Shown: piece after piece, positions 43,943-52,404 of the stretch | How positions within the stretch are numbered: position 1 is the stretch's first letter | Layout of the letters: each line of letters begins with the position of its first letter | Assembly (NCBI GenBank): GCA_900766585.1 | Contig: CAAFVV010000030.1 | Location: 62,001 to 126,000, forward strand | DNA length: 64,000 nucleotides | From: Clostridia bacterium | GTDB taxonomy: Bacteria; Bacillota; Clostridia; Oscillospirales; Acutalibacteraceae | Direction of reading: 5' to 3' | The notes under the pieces: model-generated | Seen by the model: the letters and a program-made list of their open reading frames with translations, nothing else | The model's database searches: none | What the model was told of the DNA's origin: nothing | Program-made: the position numbers and the translations under genes

Positions 43943-44563
43943 TTGACGAAAGCTGTCGTTTTTTTCGGAAAAGCCCCGCTGTCCCCGGCGGATAAACAGG
44001 CACTTTTGCACCGTTTGCCGCCTGCCGTCTGCGGGCACATTACCGCCAAACCGGCACAGAATCGCTGCGGCTCTCTTTTGGCCTATACGGCGCTCTCGCT
44101 CCTTTTGCCGGAGCCGCAGCAGCTTGCGTCCGTCCGGTTTCCTGACGGCGGAAAGCCGCACTTTGCCGACTTGCGCGGGGAGTTTAACCTTTCCCACACC
44201 AACGGCGCCGTAGCGGCGGCGATTGCCGACAGCGCCGTCGGTATAGATGTGCAGGCGCTCTCCCCGCCGCGTTTTAGCGTCGTTCGGCGCTTTTTTGACG
44301 CCGATGAACAGGCGGCCCTGCAAAATGCCGCGCCGGCAGAGTGTCCGCGCCTGTTCACGCGGCTGTGGACAAAAAAGGAAGCCGCCGTCAAGCAAACGGG
44401 GCGCGGTCTCAGCGGGCTGAATGACCCTATAGACCCGCGCGCCGTGTTTTCCTTTGCCGAAGGGGACGGTTTTGTCGCCTGTGTCTGTGCCGCCGAAGCG
44501 GTCGAAATCGCGGCTTTCCCCGTCGGGCAGCTTATCGCCCGCGCTCTGGCAAAAAAGCATTGA
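43943..44563 (+). CDS. 4'-phosphopantetheinyl transferase (Sfp type)
   Basis: A 206-residue enzyme that moves phosphopantetheine from CoA to a carrier protein. AVGIDVQ gives the metal-binding Asp, and FTRLWTKKEAAVKQTGRGL is the conserved W-KEA-KxxG motif; NLSHTNG lies before it. TTG start with AAGGAGG 8 nt upstream. Shorter than Sfp (224). No carrier-protein or synthase cluster is adjacent, so the target may be the fatty-acid ACP. Confidence 0.88.
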   Translation: MTKAVVFFGKAPLSPADKQALLHRLPPAVCGHITAKPAQNRCGSLLAYTALSLLLPEPQQLASVRFPDGGKPHFADLRGEFNLSHTNGAVAAAIADSAVGIDVQALSPPRFSVVRRFFDADEQAALQNAAPAECPRLFTRLWTKKEAAVKQTGRGLSGLNDPIDPRAVFSFAEGDGFVACVCAAEAVEIAAFPVGQLIARALAKKH

Positions 44564-44588
44564 ATAATCGGTAAAGACAGAGTATAAT
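44560..44588 (+). promoter_or_regulatory. Sigma-A promoter of alr
   Basis: TTGAAT (44560-44565), 17-bp spacer, TATAAT (44583-44588). The -35 overlaps the stop codon of the preceding gene. Confidence 0.75.
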
Positions 44589-44626
44589 AGAAAGCAACAG
44601 TTTACGATCAAGGAGCCTGTGGCTTT

Positions 44627-45820
44627 ATGCAATCTTTTTTGAAACGCACTTGGGCGGAGATCGACCTCGATGCCCTCAAGCACAATTTTCATGTGATCGC
44701 CGACCATGTCACCCCCGGCTGCCGCATTATGGCGGTCGTCAAGGCGGACGGCTACGGTCACGGTGCCGTCGCGGCTGCCAAGCTGCTGCGCAGCGAGGGC
44801 GCCTCGTGGTTTGCCGTTTCCAATCTCGAGGAAGCGGCGCAGCTGCGTCTGGCGGGGATTACGGAGCCGATCCTGATCCTCTCCTACACACCGCCCGCCG
44901 AAGCCGCACGGCTTGCCGCGCTCTCGGTCACGCAGGCGGTTATCGGACGCGAATACGGCGAGCTTTTAAACGCCGAAGCCGAAAAAGCAGGCGTAAAGCT
45001 GTCTGTACATATTAAGGTGGATACCGGTATGGCACGCGTCGGCTTTTTCTGCCGCAAGGGCAGCGAGGCACACGCCGCCGAGGACATTGCCGCCGTCTGT
45101 GCGCTGCCGCATCTCTCTGCCGAGGGAATCTTCACCCACTTTGCCTCTGCGGATGAGCCGGATGGCGCAGCCTACACCGAAGAGCAGTATGCTCTGTTTT
45201 GCACGGTTATCCATCTGCTCAAACAGCGCGGGATCACATTCGCCCTGCGGCACTGCTGCAACAGCGCCGCGCTGATGCGGTTTCCGCACATGCACCTTGA
45301 CATGGTGCGCCCCGGCATTATCCTCTACGGACTCTCCCCTGACGTGAGCATGAACGGTCTGTGGCCGCTGCGTCCGGTCATGGCGGTCAAATCGGTGCTG
45401 TCCATGATCAAGACCGTTCCTGCCGGTACAGCGGTCAGCTACGGCCGCACATTCACGTCGCAGAACAGCTGCACGGTAGCCACGGTGCCGATCGGCTACG
45501 CCGACGGACTGCCCCGCTGCTTTTCGGGGCATTGGCAAATGGAGATCGGCGGCGCACCCGCCCCGATCATCGGGCGGATCTGCATGGATCAGTGCATGCT
45601 GGATATCAGCCGTCTGCCGAAGGCGCAGGTCGGCGATGAGGTCACGGTGCTCGGCGGCACCGGCGCCTGCTCTGCCGATCGCTTTGCCGCCGCCTCCCAG
45701 ACCATTTCCTATGAGATTGTCTGCGACATCGGCAAGCGCGTGCCTCGCCTGTTTCTGCAAAACGGACGTATCGTCGATCAGCTCAATTACCTGATCCCCG
45801 ACAAGGAGACAGCACGATGA
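44627..45820 (+). CDS. alr: Alanine racemase
   Basis: A 397-residue PLP enzyme making D-alanine for peptidoglycan. The PLP lysine is Lys39 in AVVKADGYGHGA; HIKVDTGMARVGF is the central motif and SYGRTFTSQ holds the catalytic tyrosine. Own promoter; overlaps the following gene by 4 nt. Confidence 0.96.
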   Translation: MQSFLKRTWAEIDLDALKHNFHVIADHVTPGCRIMAVVKADGYGHGAVAAAKLLRSEGASWFAVSNLEEAAQLRLAGITEPILILSYTPPAEAARLAALSVTQAVIGREYGELLNAEAEKAGVKLSVHIKVDTGMARVGFFCRKGSEAHAAEDIAAVCALPHLSAEGIFTHFASADEPDGAAYTEEQYALFCTVIHLLKQRGITFALRHCCNSAALMRFPHMHLDMVRPGIILYGLSPDVSMNGLWPLRPVMAVKSVLSMIKTVPAGTAVSYGRTFTSQNSCTVATVPIGYADGLPRCFSGHWQMEIGGAPAPIIGRICMDQCMLDISRLPKAQVGDEVTVLGGTGACSADRFAAASQTISYEIVCDIGKRVPRLFLQNGRIVDQLNYLIPDKETAR

Positions 45821-46290
45821 ATTTGTATATCAAGCAGCGCGTGTTCGCTCTGGCGGATACCTTTTCCGTCTGCGACGAGGCTCAGCGCGTCCTCTATACG
45901 GTCCGCGGAGAGTTTCTGTCTTTCGGAAAGAAGCTGCATATCTATGACAGCGCCGGGCAGGAATGCGGCTTTGTCAGCCAAAAGGTCTTTTCCTTTTTGC
46001 CGCGCTATCAGATCTTTCTGGGCGGCATGCTTGCGGCGGAGATGCGCAAGGAGTTTACCCTTTTCCGCCAGGAATACACGGTGGACGGACCGGGGTTTGT
46101 GGTAGACGGCGATTTTCTTGCCCACGATTACACCGTAAGCCGCGGCAGTGAGACCGTCGCGCGCGTATCCAAGGTGTGGCTCACCTGGGGCGACACCTAT
46201 GAGCTTGCCGTTTCTGATACGGTCAACCCGGTTTTGGCGCTCGCCATTATGCTGGTGATCGACGCCTGCAATGAACCGGGAAATACATAA
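45817..46290 (+). CDS. LURP-one-related (LOR) family protein
   Basis: A 157-residue soluble protein made of beta strands with the recurring pattern VCDEAQRVLYTVRGEFLSFGKKLHIYDSAGQE, FSFLPRYQIF, and a C-terminal helix DTVNPVLALAIMLVIDACNE, typical of the LOR/Tubby-like fold. Its role in bacteria is unknown. Its ATG overlaps the alr stop (ATGA), so production is coupled to alanine racemase. Confidence 0.8.
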   Translation: MNLYIKQRVFALADTFSVCDEAQRVLYTVRGEFLSFGKKLHIYDSAGQECGFVSQKVFSFLPRYQIFLGGMLAAEMRKEFTLFRQEYTVDGPGFVVDGDFLAHDYTVSRGSETVARVSKVWLTWGDTYELAVSDTVNPVLALAIMLVIDACNEPGNT

Positions 46291-46321
46291 ACGCCGCCCA
46301 CAGAATCGGCGGGCGGTGCAG

Positions 46322-46361
46322 AAAAACAGGCAGTAAACCGGGCGGTTCACTGCCTGTTTTT
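46322..46361. terminator. Bidirectional terminator
   Basis: AAAAACAGGCAGT and ACTGCCTGTTTTT form a 13-bp stem. Ends the alr transcript and the converging ruvX transcript. Confidence 0.88.
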
Positions 46362-46394
46362 GCCGTCTATTCTGTTTTTGCTGCGTCGATCGGC

Positions 46395-46832
46395 TCAGCT
46401 TTCCTCTCTCTCCCCGGTCAGGCGGCGATGCGCCATATAATTTTCCAAAATCACCGTCGCCGCAACCGCGTCAATAACCGCCTTGCGTTTTTTGCCGCGC
46501 ACGCCGGTCTCGTTCAGATAGCCGATCGCCGACACCGTTGTCAGCCGCTCGTCCCAAAGCTCTACGGGAACCGCCGTAACCTCCCGCAAGCGGTCGGCAA
46601 ACTCCTCCGCCCGCCGGGCGCTCTCTCCGCAGCTTCCGTCCATATTCCGCGGATGCCCGACGATGATCCGTTCAGCCTTTGCGCGCCCGGCCTCCTCCGC
46701 CACCCGTTTGGCCATTCGCTCCGGCTGATAATACTGCTCGATCGTGCAGACGGGAGAAGCCAACTGTTCTAAGGGGTCGGAAATCGCCACACCGGTGCGC
46801 GAAAGCCCCAGATCTATCGCCATGATCCGCAT
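46395..46832 (-). CDS. ruvX: RuvX/YqgF Holliday junction resolvase
   Basis: A 145-residue RNase H-like nuclease: MAIDLGLSRTGVAISDPL with the first catalytic Asp, IIVGHPRNMDGS, and ELWDERLTTVSA, all family motifs. In bacteria it also takes part in pre-16S rRNA maturation. AAAGGAGAAA lies 5 nt upstream of the ATG. Confidence 0.94.
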   Translation of the reverse strand: MRIMAIDLGLSRTGVAISDPLEQLASPVCTIEQYYQPERMAKRVAEEAGRAKAERIIVGHPRNMDGSCGESARRAEEFADRLREVTAVPVELWDERLTTVSAIGYLNETGVRGKKRKAVIDAVAATVILENYMAHRRLTGEREES

Positions 46833-46980
46833 AATTTTCTCCTTTTTCTTATATCCTAATATGAGATACTTTCAGTATACCAAAAATCACGCGCATCGTC
46901 ATTTGGTAAAACGCATAAAAATCAGTGCTCATTCTTGTGCACGTTATCTATTGACGGTCACATGACTTGGAGGAATGAGA

Positions 46981-47565
46981 ATGAAGGTTATCCCCGGCAC
47001 AAACCTGTCCCTGCCCGATGACAAGCGCTGGGAGGCATTTTCCGTATTGGAGCCGGTATTTGCGCTGTCCGGCGGCGGTCTGCTGCTCTCCCAGGTCACG
47101 GAGATGACCGGACTTTCCCCCTCCACGATCCAGAACTGGGTCAAGCGCGGCTGGGTGGAAAATCCCGTCAACAAGCGATATGACGAACACCGTGTGGCGC
47201 GGATCCTGATCATTCACCTGCTGCGCCCGACCATGCAGCTCGAAAAGATCGTCTGTCTGATGACCTATATCAACGGGCGTGTAGACGACCGCTCCGACGA
47301 CATCATCCCCGACCCCGAGCTGTTTGATATGCTTTGCGGCGCAATACTTGCCCTGTCCGATGACGACAGCTTTTCCGCCGCGGGCATCCGCCAGCTCGTG
47401 GAACAGACGGTATCCGGCTATGTCGAGCCGTTTCCCGGCGCACGTCCCCGGTTGATGAAAGCCATTACACTGATGTTGATGAACGTTGCCGCCGCTGAGC
47501 TGATGCAAAGAGCAGGACAGATGTACGATGAGCTTATCAGCACGAAAGGAGAGGAGAATTCATGA
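46981..47565 (+). CDS. DUF1836 protein with MerR-like DNA-binding head
   Basis: A 194-residue protein. LLLSQVTEMTGLSPSTIQNWVKRGWVENPVNKRYDEHRVARILIIHLLRPTMQLEKI is a MerR-like winged helix, and the helical C-terminus fits DUF1836. Probably a transcription factor for its own operon. ATG 46981 chosen because GGAGG is 7 nt upstream; the ATG at 46975 is too close to it. Overlaps the NfeD-like gene (ATGA). Confidence 0.82.
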   Translation: MKVIPGTNLSLPDDKRWEAFSVLEPVFALSGGGLLLSQVTEMTGLSPSTIQNWVKRGWVENPVNKRYDEHRVARILIIHLLRPTMQLEKIVCLMTYINGRVDDRSDDIIPDPELFDMLCGAILALSDDDSFSAAGIRQLVEQTVSGYVEPFPGARPRLMKAITLMLMNVAAAELMQRAGQMYDELISTKGEENS

Positions 47566-48251
47566 GCGAATGGTGGAATGCTCTGCCGGTATTGCAGCAG
47601 TTTTTCTATGTGCTTGCCATTCCCGCCACGGTTTTGCTGGTCATCCAGACCGTTATGCTGCTGATCGGAATGGGACACAGCGACAGCGATATGGATCACG
47701 ACGGCGATACCGATCTCGACCATGACCTTGACCACGATCTCGATCATGATATAGATCATGGTCTTGACGGCGGTCACGATGTCGGCGCCTGTGATGCGGA
47801 TCACGATTTTGACCACGGCGATACCGACGACACCGCTGTGCATGACACGGGTCTGCGCCCGTTTTCCGTGCGCGGCATCGTGGCGTTCTTCGCCATCTGC
47901 GGCTGGACTGGCGTCGGCATGCTGGATCTCGGCCTGCCGCCGCTGATCGCCTGCCCGATCGCCTTTGTCGCCGGCGTGGCTGCCATGCTGCTGGTTGCCG
48001 GTGTGATGGCGCTGCTGACCCGGCTGCAGCAAAGCGGCAATCTCAATATGCAGAATGCCGTCGGCCTGTCCGGCGAGGTGTACATTCCCATTCCCGAGAG
48101 CGGAAAAGGAAAGATCACCCTGATCCAGCAGGAACGCTTCACGGAGGCCGACGCCGTCTGCCCGTCCGGCGCACTGCCAACCGGGCAGGCTGTGACCGTG
48201 ATCGGCATTGCCGAAAACAATACCCTTGTCGTTCAACCGAAATCAATATAA
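47562..48251 (+). CDS. NfeD-like membrane protein with Asp/His-rich loop
   Basis: A 229-residue protein: a helix at about 15-37, a long loop (about 38-95) made of repeated Asp-His units (DHDLDHDLDHDIDH), two to three helices (about 105-155), and a C-terminal OB-like domain (GLSGEVYIPIPESGKGKITL) as in YuaF/NfeD partners of flotillin. Asp/His spacing suggests metal binding outside or inside the membrane; this is inference. Followed by the flotillin gene, with which it probably forms a membrane microdomain complex. Confidence 0.82.
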   Translation: MSEWWNALPVLQQFFYVLAIPATVLLVIQTVMLLIGMGHSDSDMDHDGDTDLDHDLDHDLDHDIDHGLDGGHDVGACDADHDFDHGDTDDTAVHDTGLRPFSVRGIVAFFAICGWTGVGMLDLGLPPLIACPIAFVAGVAAMLLVAGVMALLTRLQQSGNLNMQNAVGLSGEVYIPIPESGKGKITLIQQERFTEADAVCPSGALPTGQAVTVIGIAENNTLVVQPKSI

Positions 48252-48264
48252 AGGAGTGTTTTGT

Positions 48265-49695
48265 ATGTCTATCCATCCCCTGATTGCGGCCGGTATTCCG
48301 GAGAGCGTGCTGATCGGCGTCATTGTTGTCGTCGTCCTGCTGTTCAGTCTGCTGCTGGTCGCCCTCTCCCGCTATCGCCGCTGCCCGTCCGACAAGATCA
48401 TGGTCATCTACGGTAAGGTCGGTCAGAACAAGGACGGCTCCGCCCGTTCCGCCCGCTGCATCCACGGCGGCGCGGCAATGGTCTGGCCCGTCATTCAGGC
48501 GTATGAGTACCTCGATCTAACGCCTCTGTCCATCAGCGTCGATCTGAAGAGCGCCCTTTCCCGCCAGAACATCCGTATCGACGTGCCTGCCCGTTTCACG
48601 GTCGGTATTTCCACCGAACCGGGCACCATGCAGAACGCCGCCGAGCGTCTGCTCGGACTGAAGCTCTCGGAGATCCAGGAGCTGTCTAAGGATATCATCT
48701 TCGGTCAGATGCGTCTGATCATCGCTACGATGGACATCGAGGAGATCAACACCGACCGTGATAAATTCCTTGCTGCTGTCTCCGCCTGCGTCGAAAGTGA
48801 GCTGCGCAAGATCGGTCTGCGGCTGATCAACGTGAACGTCACGGATATTTCCGATGAATCCGGCTATATCGAGGCGCTCGGTAAAGAGGCTGCCGCAAAA
48901 GCCATCAACGAGGCGCGTATCTCCGTGGCAGAGCAAAATCGTGAGGGTTCCATCGGTGAAGCCAACGCTGTGCGCGATCAGCGTATCTCCGTGGCGGCTG
49001 CGAACGCCTCCGCCGTGGACGGTGAAAACACCTCCAAGGCCAATGTCGCCAAATCCGACGCTACCCGCCGTGAGCAGGAAGCCGAGGCTCTGCGCCGCGC
49101 CGTAACGGCCGAGAAGCTCGCTGAAGCCAAAGCGCGCGAGGATTCCTATGTGGCCGAGCAGGCTGCCGAAAAGGCGCGTGCCGCCCGCGAGCTTGCCACC
49201 CAGCAAGCCGATATCATCGTCAAGGCGCAGATTGAAAAAGAGAAGCGCGTGCTGGAAGCCGAAGCCGAAGCCGAAAAGGCACGCCGGCTGGCACAGGGTG
49301 AAGCGGACGCTATCTTCGCCAAAATGGCTGCGCAGGCACGCGGTATGCAGGAGCTGCTCAGCAAGCAGGCTGCCGGTTTTGAGAGCGTGGTCAAGGCGGC
49401 AGGCGGCAGCCCCGATGCGGCGGTGCAGCTGATGCTGACCGACAAGATCGAGGAGCTGACCCGCATCCAGGTCGATGCCATCAAGAACCTCAACATCGAC
49501 AAGGTGACGGTCTGGGACAGCATGTCCGGCAAGGACGGCCGTTCCACAACGGCGGATTTTCTCTCCGGCATGATGAAGGCCGTGCCTCCGCTCAATGAGA
49601 CGCTGAAAATGGCCGGCATCCAGATGCCCGCTTACCTCGGCAAAGAGATCGGGCAGGAGCCGACTGCCGCCGCAGCCGAGAAGGCCGCGGAATAA
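48265..49695 (+). CDS. floT: Flotillin-family membrane scaffold protein
   Basis: A 476-residue protein: N-terminal helix (about 9-32), SPFH/PHB domain (about 50-210; DLKSALSRQNIRIDVPARFTVGI), a long coiled coil with Glu-Ala repeats (about 225-360), and a C-terminal domain. Same layout as B. subtilis YuaG/FloT, next to its NfeD-like partner as in yuaF-yuaG. Organises membrane microdomains. Start at ATG 48265 with AAAGGAG upstream; last gene of the operon. Confidence 0.92.
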   Translation: MSIHPLIAAGIPESVLIGVIVVVVLLFSLLLVALSRYRRCPSDKIMVIYGKVGQNKDGSARSARCIHGGAAMVWPVIQAYEYLDLTPLSISVDLKSALSRQNIRIDVPARFTVGISTEPGTMQNAAERLLGLKLSEIQELSKDIIFGQMRLIIATMDIEEINTDRDKFLAAVSACVESELRKIGLRLINVNVTDISDESGYIEALGKEAAAKAINEARISVAEQNREGSIGEANAVRDQRISVAAANASAVDGENTSKANVAKSDATRREQEAEALRRAVTAEKLAEAKAREDSYVAEQAAEKARAARELATQQADIIVKAQIEKEKRVLEAEAEAEKARRLAQGEADAIFAKMAAQARGMQELLSKQAAGFESVVKAAGGSPDAAVQLMLTDKIEELTRIQVDAIKNLNIDKVTVWDSMSGKDGRSTTADFLSGMMKAVPPLNETLKMAGIQMPAYLGKEIGQEPTAAAAEKAAE

Positions 49696-49735
49696 TCTCC
49701 GCCTGCTCTCCCCTATTCTCTCCCCCGATAATTAT

Positions 49736-49786
49736 CCGGATACCGGAACGGCGCCGCACGGCTGCCGGACCGGTATCCGGTTTTTT
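49736..49786 (+). terminator. Rho-independent terminator
   Basis: CCGGATACCGG and CCGGTATCCGG form an 11-bp stem around a GC-rich loop, followed by six T. Ends the flotillin operon. Confidence 0.85.
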
Positions 49787-49824
49787 CTGCCGTTTTTCAA
49801 GAGACGGCAGTGCCTTTATTGAAG

Positions 49825-49857
49825 AAAAAATCGCCCCGCCAAAAACAGCGAGGCGAT
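49825..49857 (-). terminator. Terminator of the penicillin-binding protein gene
   Basis: ATCGCC/GGCGAT stem with inner pairing; the minus strand continues into TTTTTTC. Confidence 0.7.
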
Positions 49858-49878
49858 CTTGTTTGGCTGCCGATACCG

Positions 49879-52176
49879 TTAATTCTGATGCGCGGCAGAT
49901 GACGTTGAGCCAGTCGTGCCGGAGCCGGAGGTGAACGTTGAAAACGGCGTTATCGTCGTGCTCAGGGGACTGCCGGCTGTCGACTGTGCACTGCCGGACG
50001 TTGCCGAGGATGCCGTTCCCGACCCGTGAAGTGTGCAGGGATCCGGCATGAAATTCTCTTTATACACTCCGACATATGTGCTGGTGCAGCCCTTTGTCGC
50101 GATCATGCCGGTCTTGCGGCAATACTTGGTCTCCACAATTCCCTCAGGGCGGTCAAACGCTGCCTTGGTCTTGTTTTTGTGCAGTGCCACCATCGCCTTA
50201 TTCATCAGCGGACGGGCGTATTTCTGACTGGATTTTAGGTTCTTGTTGTAGTCGTAACCAAACCAGCTGGCACCGACATAATATTTCGTACCGGCACAGA
50301 AATACACATCGCGGTCACCGTTGGCGGTACCGGACGTTGTACCGGTCTTGGCGAAGATCTCCCATCCGGTCCAGTAACGGCGAATATCGCGGCCTGAACC
50401 GGCAGAACCGGTCACAACCTCCTGCAGCAGGCGGTTAACGATATACGCGGAATCCGCCGAAATGGCCTGAAGAGATTTCGGCTTCTTTTCGAGCAGCATC
50501 TCATCGCCGCGGGTCACAGAATAATACGACCACGGCTCATTGTACACGCCGCCGTTGCCGAAAATCTGGTAGCCCGCGCACATCTCCTTGACGGTCACGC
50601 CCTCGGTCAGTGCGCCGAGCGCCAACGGCGCCATATCCATATCCGTCAGCACGCGCCCGTCCTCGGTGCGGTAGGTTTTATACATGTGTGAAAAGCCGAG
50701 CGTGCCGGTCATAAAGTCAAAGCTGTTTTTCGGCGTCAGCGTCTGCAAAAGGCGCGCAGGCACGGTATTGAGCGAGTCCTGAATCGCATAGTTGAGCAGA
50801 ACATCGCCGTTATCGCGCAGACTGGCACGATAGTTAGTCGGCCAGCGTCTGCCGTTGGGCAGGGTGATATAGCAGTCGCGCACAAGCGAGGAATAGTGTA
50901 CCAGATTGTATTGCAGCGACAGCGCATATACCGATAACGGCTTGATCGCCGAGCCGGGCTGACGGGTCGTCTGAGTCGAGCGGTTCTGGATGCGGCTTGC
51001 GGTCTTGAGACCGCGACCGCCGATGGTCACAGCGATGCGTCCGTCATAATTCATGATGACAAGACCCGTCTGCGGATCCTCCGCATCCCCGCTGATCTTT
51101 TTCGGATAGTTGCTCTCATCCGCATAGATTTTCTCCACAGCCTCCTGCTCGGAGCGGATCTCGGCGGAATAGATGTTCAGACCGCCGTAAAATACCAGAC
51201 TCTGCGCATAATTGTAGGAATAGCCGTAGGTCTCCATGAGGTCGTTGATGACATCCTCGATCACCATATCGGTGTAGTAATCGTAGACTGTACCGACGCT
51301 GGTGCGGCGCCGAAGCACATATTCCTCGCCGAGCGCCTGCTTGTATTCGTCCTCCGTGATAAACCCGCAGTCATACATTTTGGTCAGCACGAGCCGCTGA
51401 CGGCGGCGCGCTGCCTCTGGGCGCTCATAGGGGTCATACAGCGACGGGTTATTGGTCACGCCCGCCATCAGCGCACATTCCGCCAGTGTGCAGTCACGCA
51501 GATCCTTATTGAAATACACATTGGCCGCGTAGCCAACACCGACAATATTCTCCGACATCGGCATGACGTTCAAATAGGCCTCAATGATATCGTCTTTCGT
51601 ATAGGAAGTGCCTTTTTCCAGCTCAAGGGACTGCAGAATTTCCGTGATCTTTGTCTCAATGCGGCGTTTTTCGGGCGAGTTATTCTCATTGAGGATCTTG
51701 ATCAGCTGCTGCGTAATTGTCGAGCCGCCGAACCGGCGGTTCGAGAGCTTCAGATAATTCAGCATTTCATTGACAAACGCGGAAACAGTGCGTTTCCAGT
51801 CCACGCCGTTATGCTCCAGAAAGCGCTCGTCCTCAATGGCGATAATCGCGTATTTCATGTAGACCGGCATATCCTCAAGCGAAGTCCAGATCTGATTTGC
51901 GCCCTGCAGCTTCAAATCCTCGACCCATTCGCCGGTCTTTTCATCCTTAATATAGATGTAGCTGCTTCCCTCCGCGCTGGCCTGATTAAGGTTCGGGAGA
52001 TTCTTTGTGCCGTCAAAGTTCACGGACACGTAAATAGCCATCACGGAAACAACCAAACTGACGGCGATCACGCCCACCAGCATAAGTGTCAATACGATCT
52101 TGGCGATCGCGCCGAGCGTTTTTCGCACGACAGCAACCGACGGGCGGTGAAACCACTTCTTGCGGTCAGTTCCCAT
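49879..52176 (-). CDS. Class A penicillin-binding protein (PBP1a type)
   Basis: A 765-residue bifunctional cell-wall synthase. Membrane helix at about 23-50; glycosyltransferase (GT51) domain with IAIEDERFLEHNG (catalytic Glu115) and RRFGGSTITQQLIK; transpeptidase domain with the active Ser409 in GSAIKP and the KTGTTSG box. The last 50 residues are Ser/Thr/Gly-rich. It polymerises and cross-links peptidoglycan. Monocistronic with its own promoter. Confidence 0.95.
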   Translation of the reverse strand: MGTDRKKWFHRPSVAVVRKTLGAIAKIVLTLMLVGVIAVSLVVSVMAIYVSVNFDGTKNLPNLNQASAEGSSYIYIKDEKTGEWVEDLKLQGANQIWTSLEDMPVYMKYAIIAIEDERFLEHNGVDWKRTVSAFVNEMLNYLKLSNRRFGGSTITQQLIKILNENNSPEKRRIETKITEILQSLELEKGTSYTKDDIIEAYLNVMPMSENIVGVGYAANVYFNKDLRDCTLAECALMAGVTNNPSLYDPYERPEAARRRQRLVLTKMYDCGFITEDEYKQALGEEYVLRRRTSVGTVYDYYTDMVIEDVINDLMETYGYSYNYAQSLVFYGGLNIYSAEIRSEQEAVEKIYADESNYPKKISGDAEDPQTGLVIMNYDGRIAVTIGGRGLKTASRIQNRSTQTTRQPGSAIKPLSVYALSLQYNLVHYSSLVRDCYITLPNGRRWPTNYRASLRDNGDVLLNYAIQDSLNTVPARLLQTLTPKNSFDFMTGTLGFSHMYKTYRTEDGRVLTDMDMAPLALGALTEGVTVKEMCAGYQIFGNGGVYNEPWSYYSVTRGDEMLLEKKPKSLQAISADSAYIVNRLLQEVVTGSAGSGRDIRRYWTGWEIFAKTGTTSGTANGDRDVYFCAGTKYYVGASWFGYDYNKNLKSSQKYARPLMNKAMVALHKNKTKAAFDRPEGIVETKYCRKTGMIATKGCTSTYVGVYKENFMPDPCTLHGSGTASSATSGSAQSTAGSPLSTTITPFSTFTSGSGTTGSTSSAAHQN

Positions 52177-52243
52177 ACGTCACTGATCCTCCTTATCCGT
52201 AAAGCCCGATTTTACGGGCTATATTTCTGCTTATACGATATGT

Positions 52244-52272
52244 ATTTTACCTCATTTGGAGCAAAAAGTCAA
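52244..52272 (-). promoter_or_regulatory. Sigma-A promoter of the penicillin-binding protein gene
   Basis: Minus strand TTGACT (52267-52272), 17-bp spacer, TAAAAT (52244-52249). Confidence 0.75.
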
Positions 52273-52404
52273 ATCAAACCGCATAACTTTTTAGCTTGCA
52301 GGGAAAAACACGCTGTTACAGCTCAGTCAAACGGCGGTTTTTGTCGTTTTTCATCTGAAAACGCCCCATAATACCTGTTTTGAAAACTGTAAAGCGATTC
52401 ACCT

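Noticed and set aside
47700..47770. Tandem short repeats considered as a CRISPR array or other repeat element
   Set aside because: The repeats are degenerate, have no spacers and are explained by Asp-His codons in an open frame.
52177..52404. Gap between the penicillin-binding protein and glycosyltransferase genes
   Set aside because: Apart from the promoter at 52244-52272 no small gene, hairpin with T-run or repeat could be supported.
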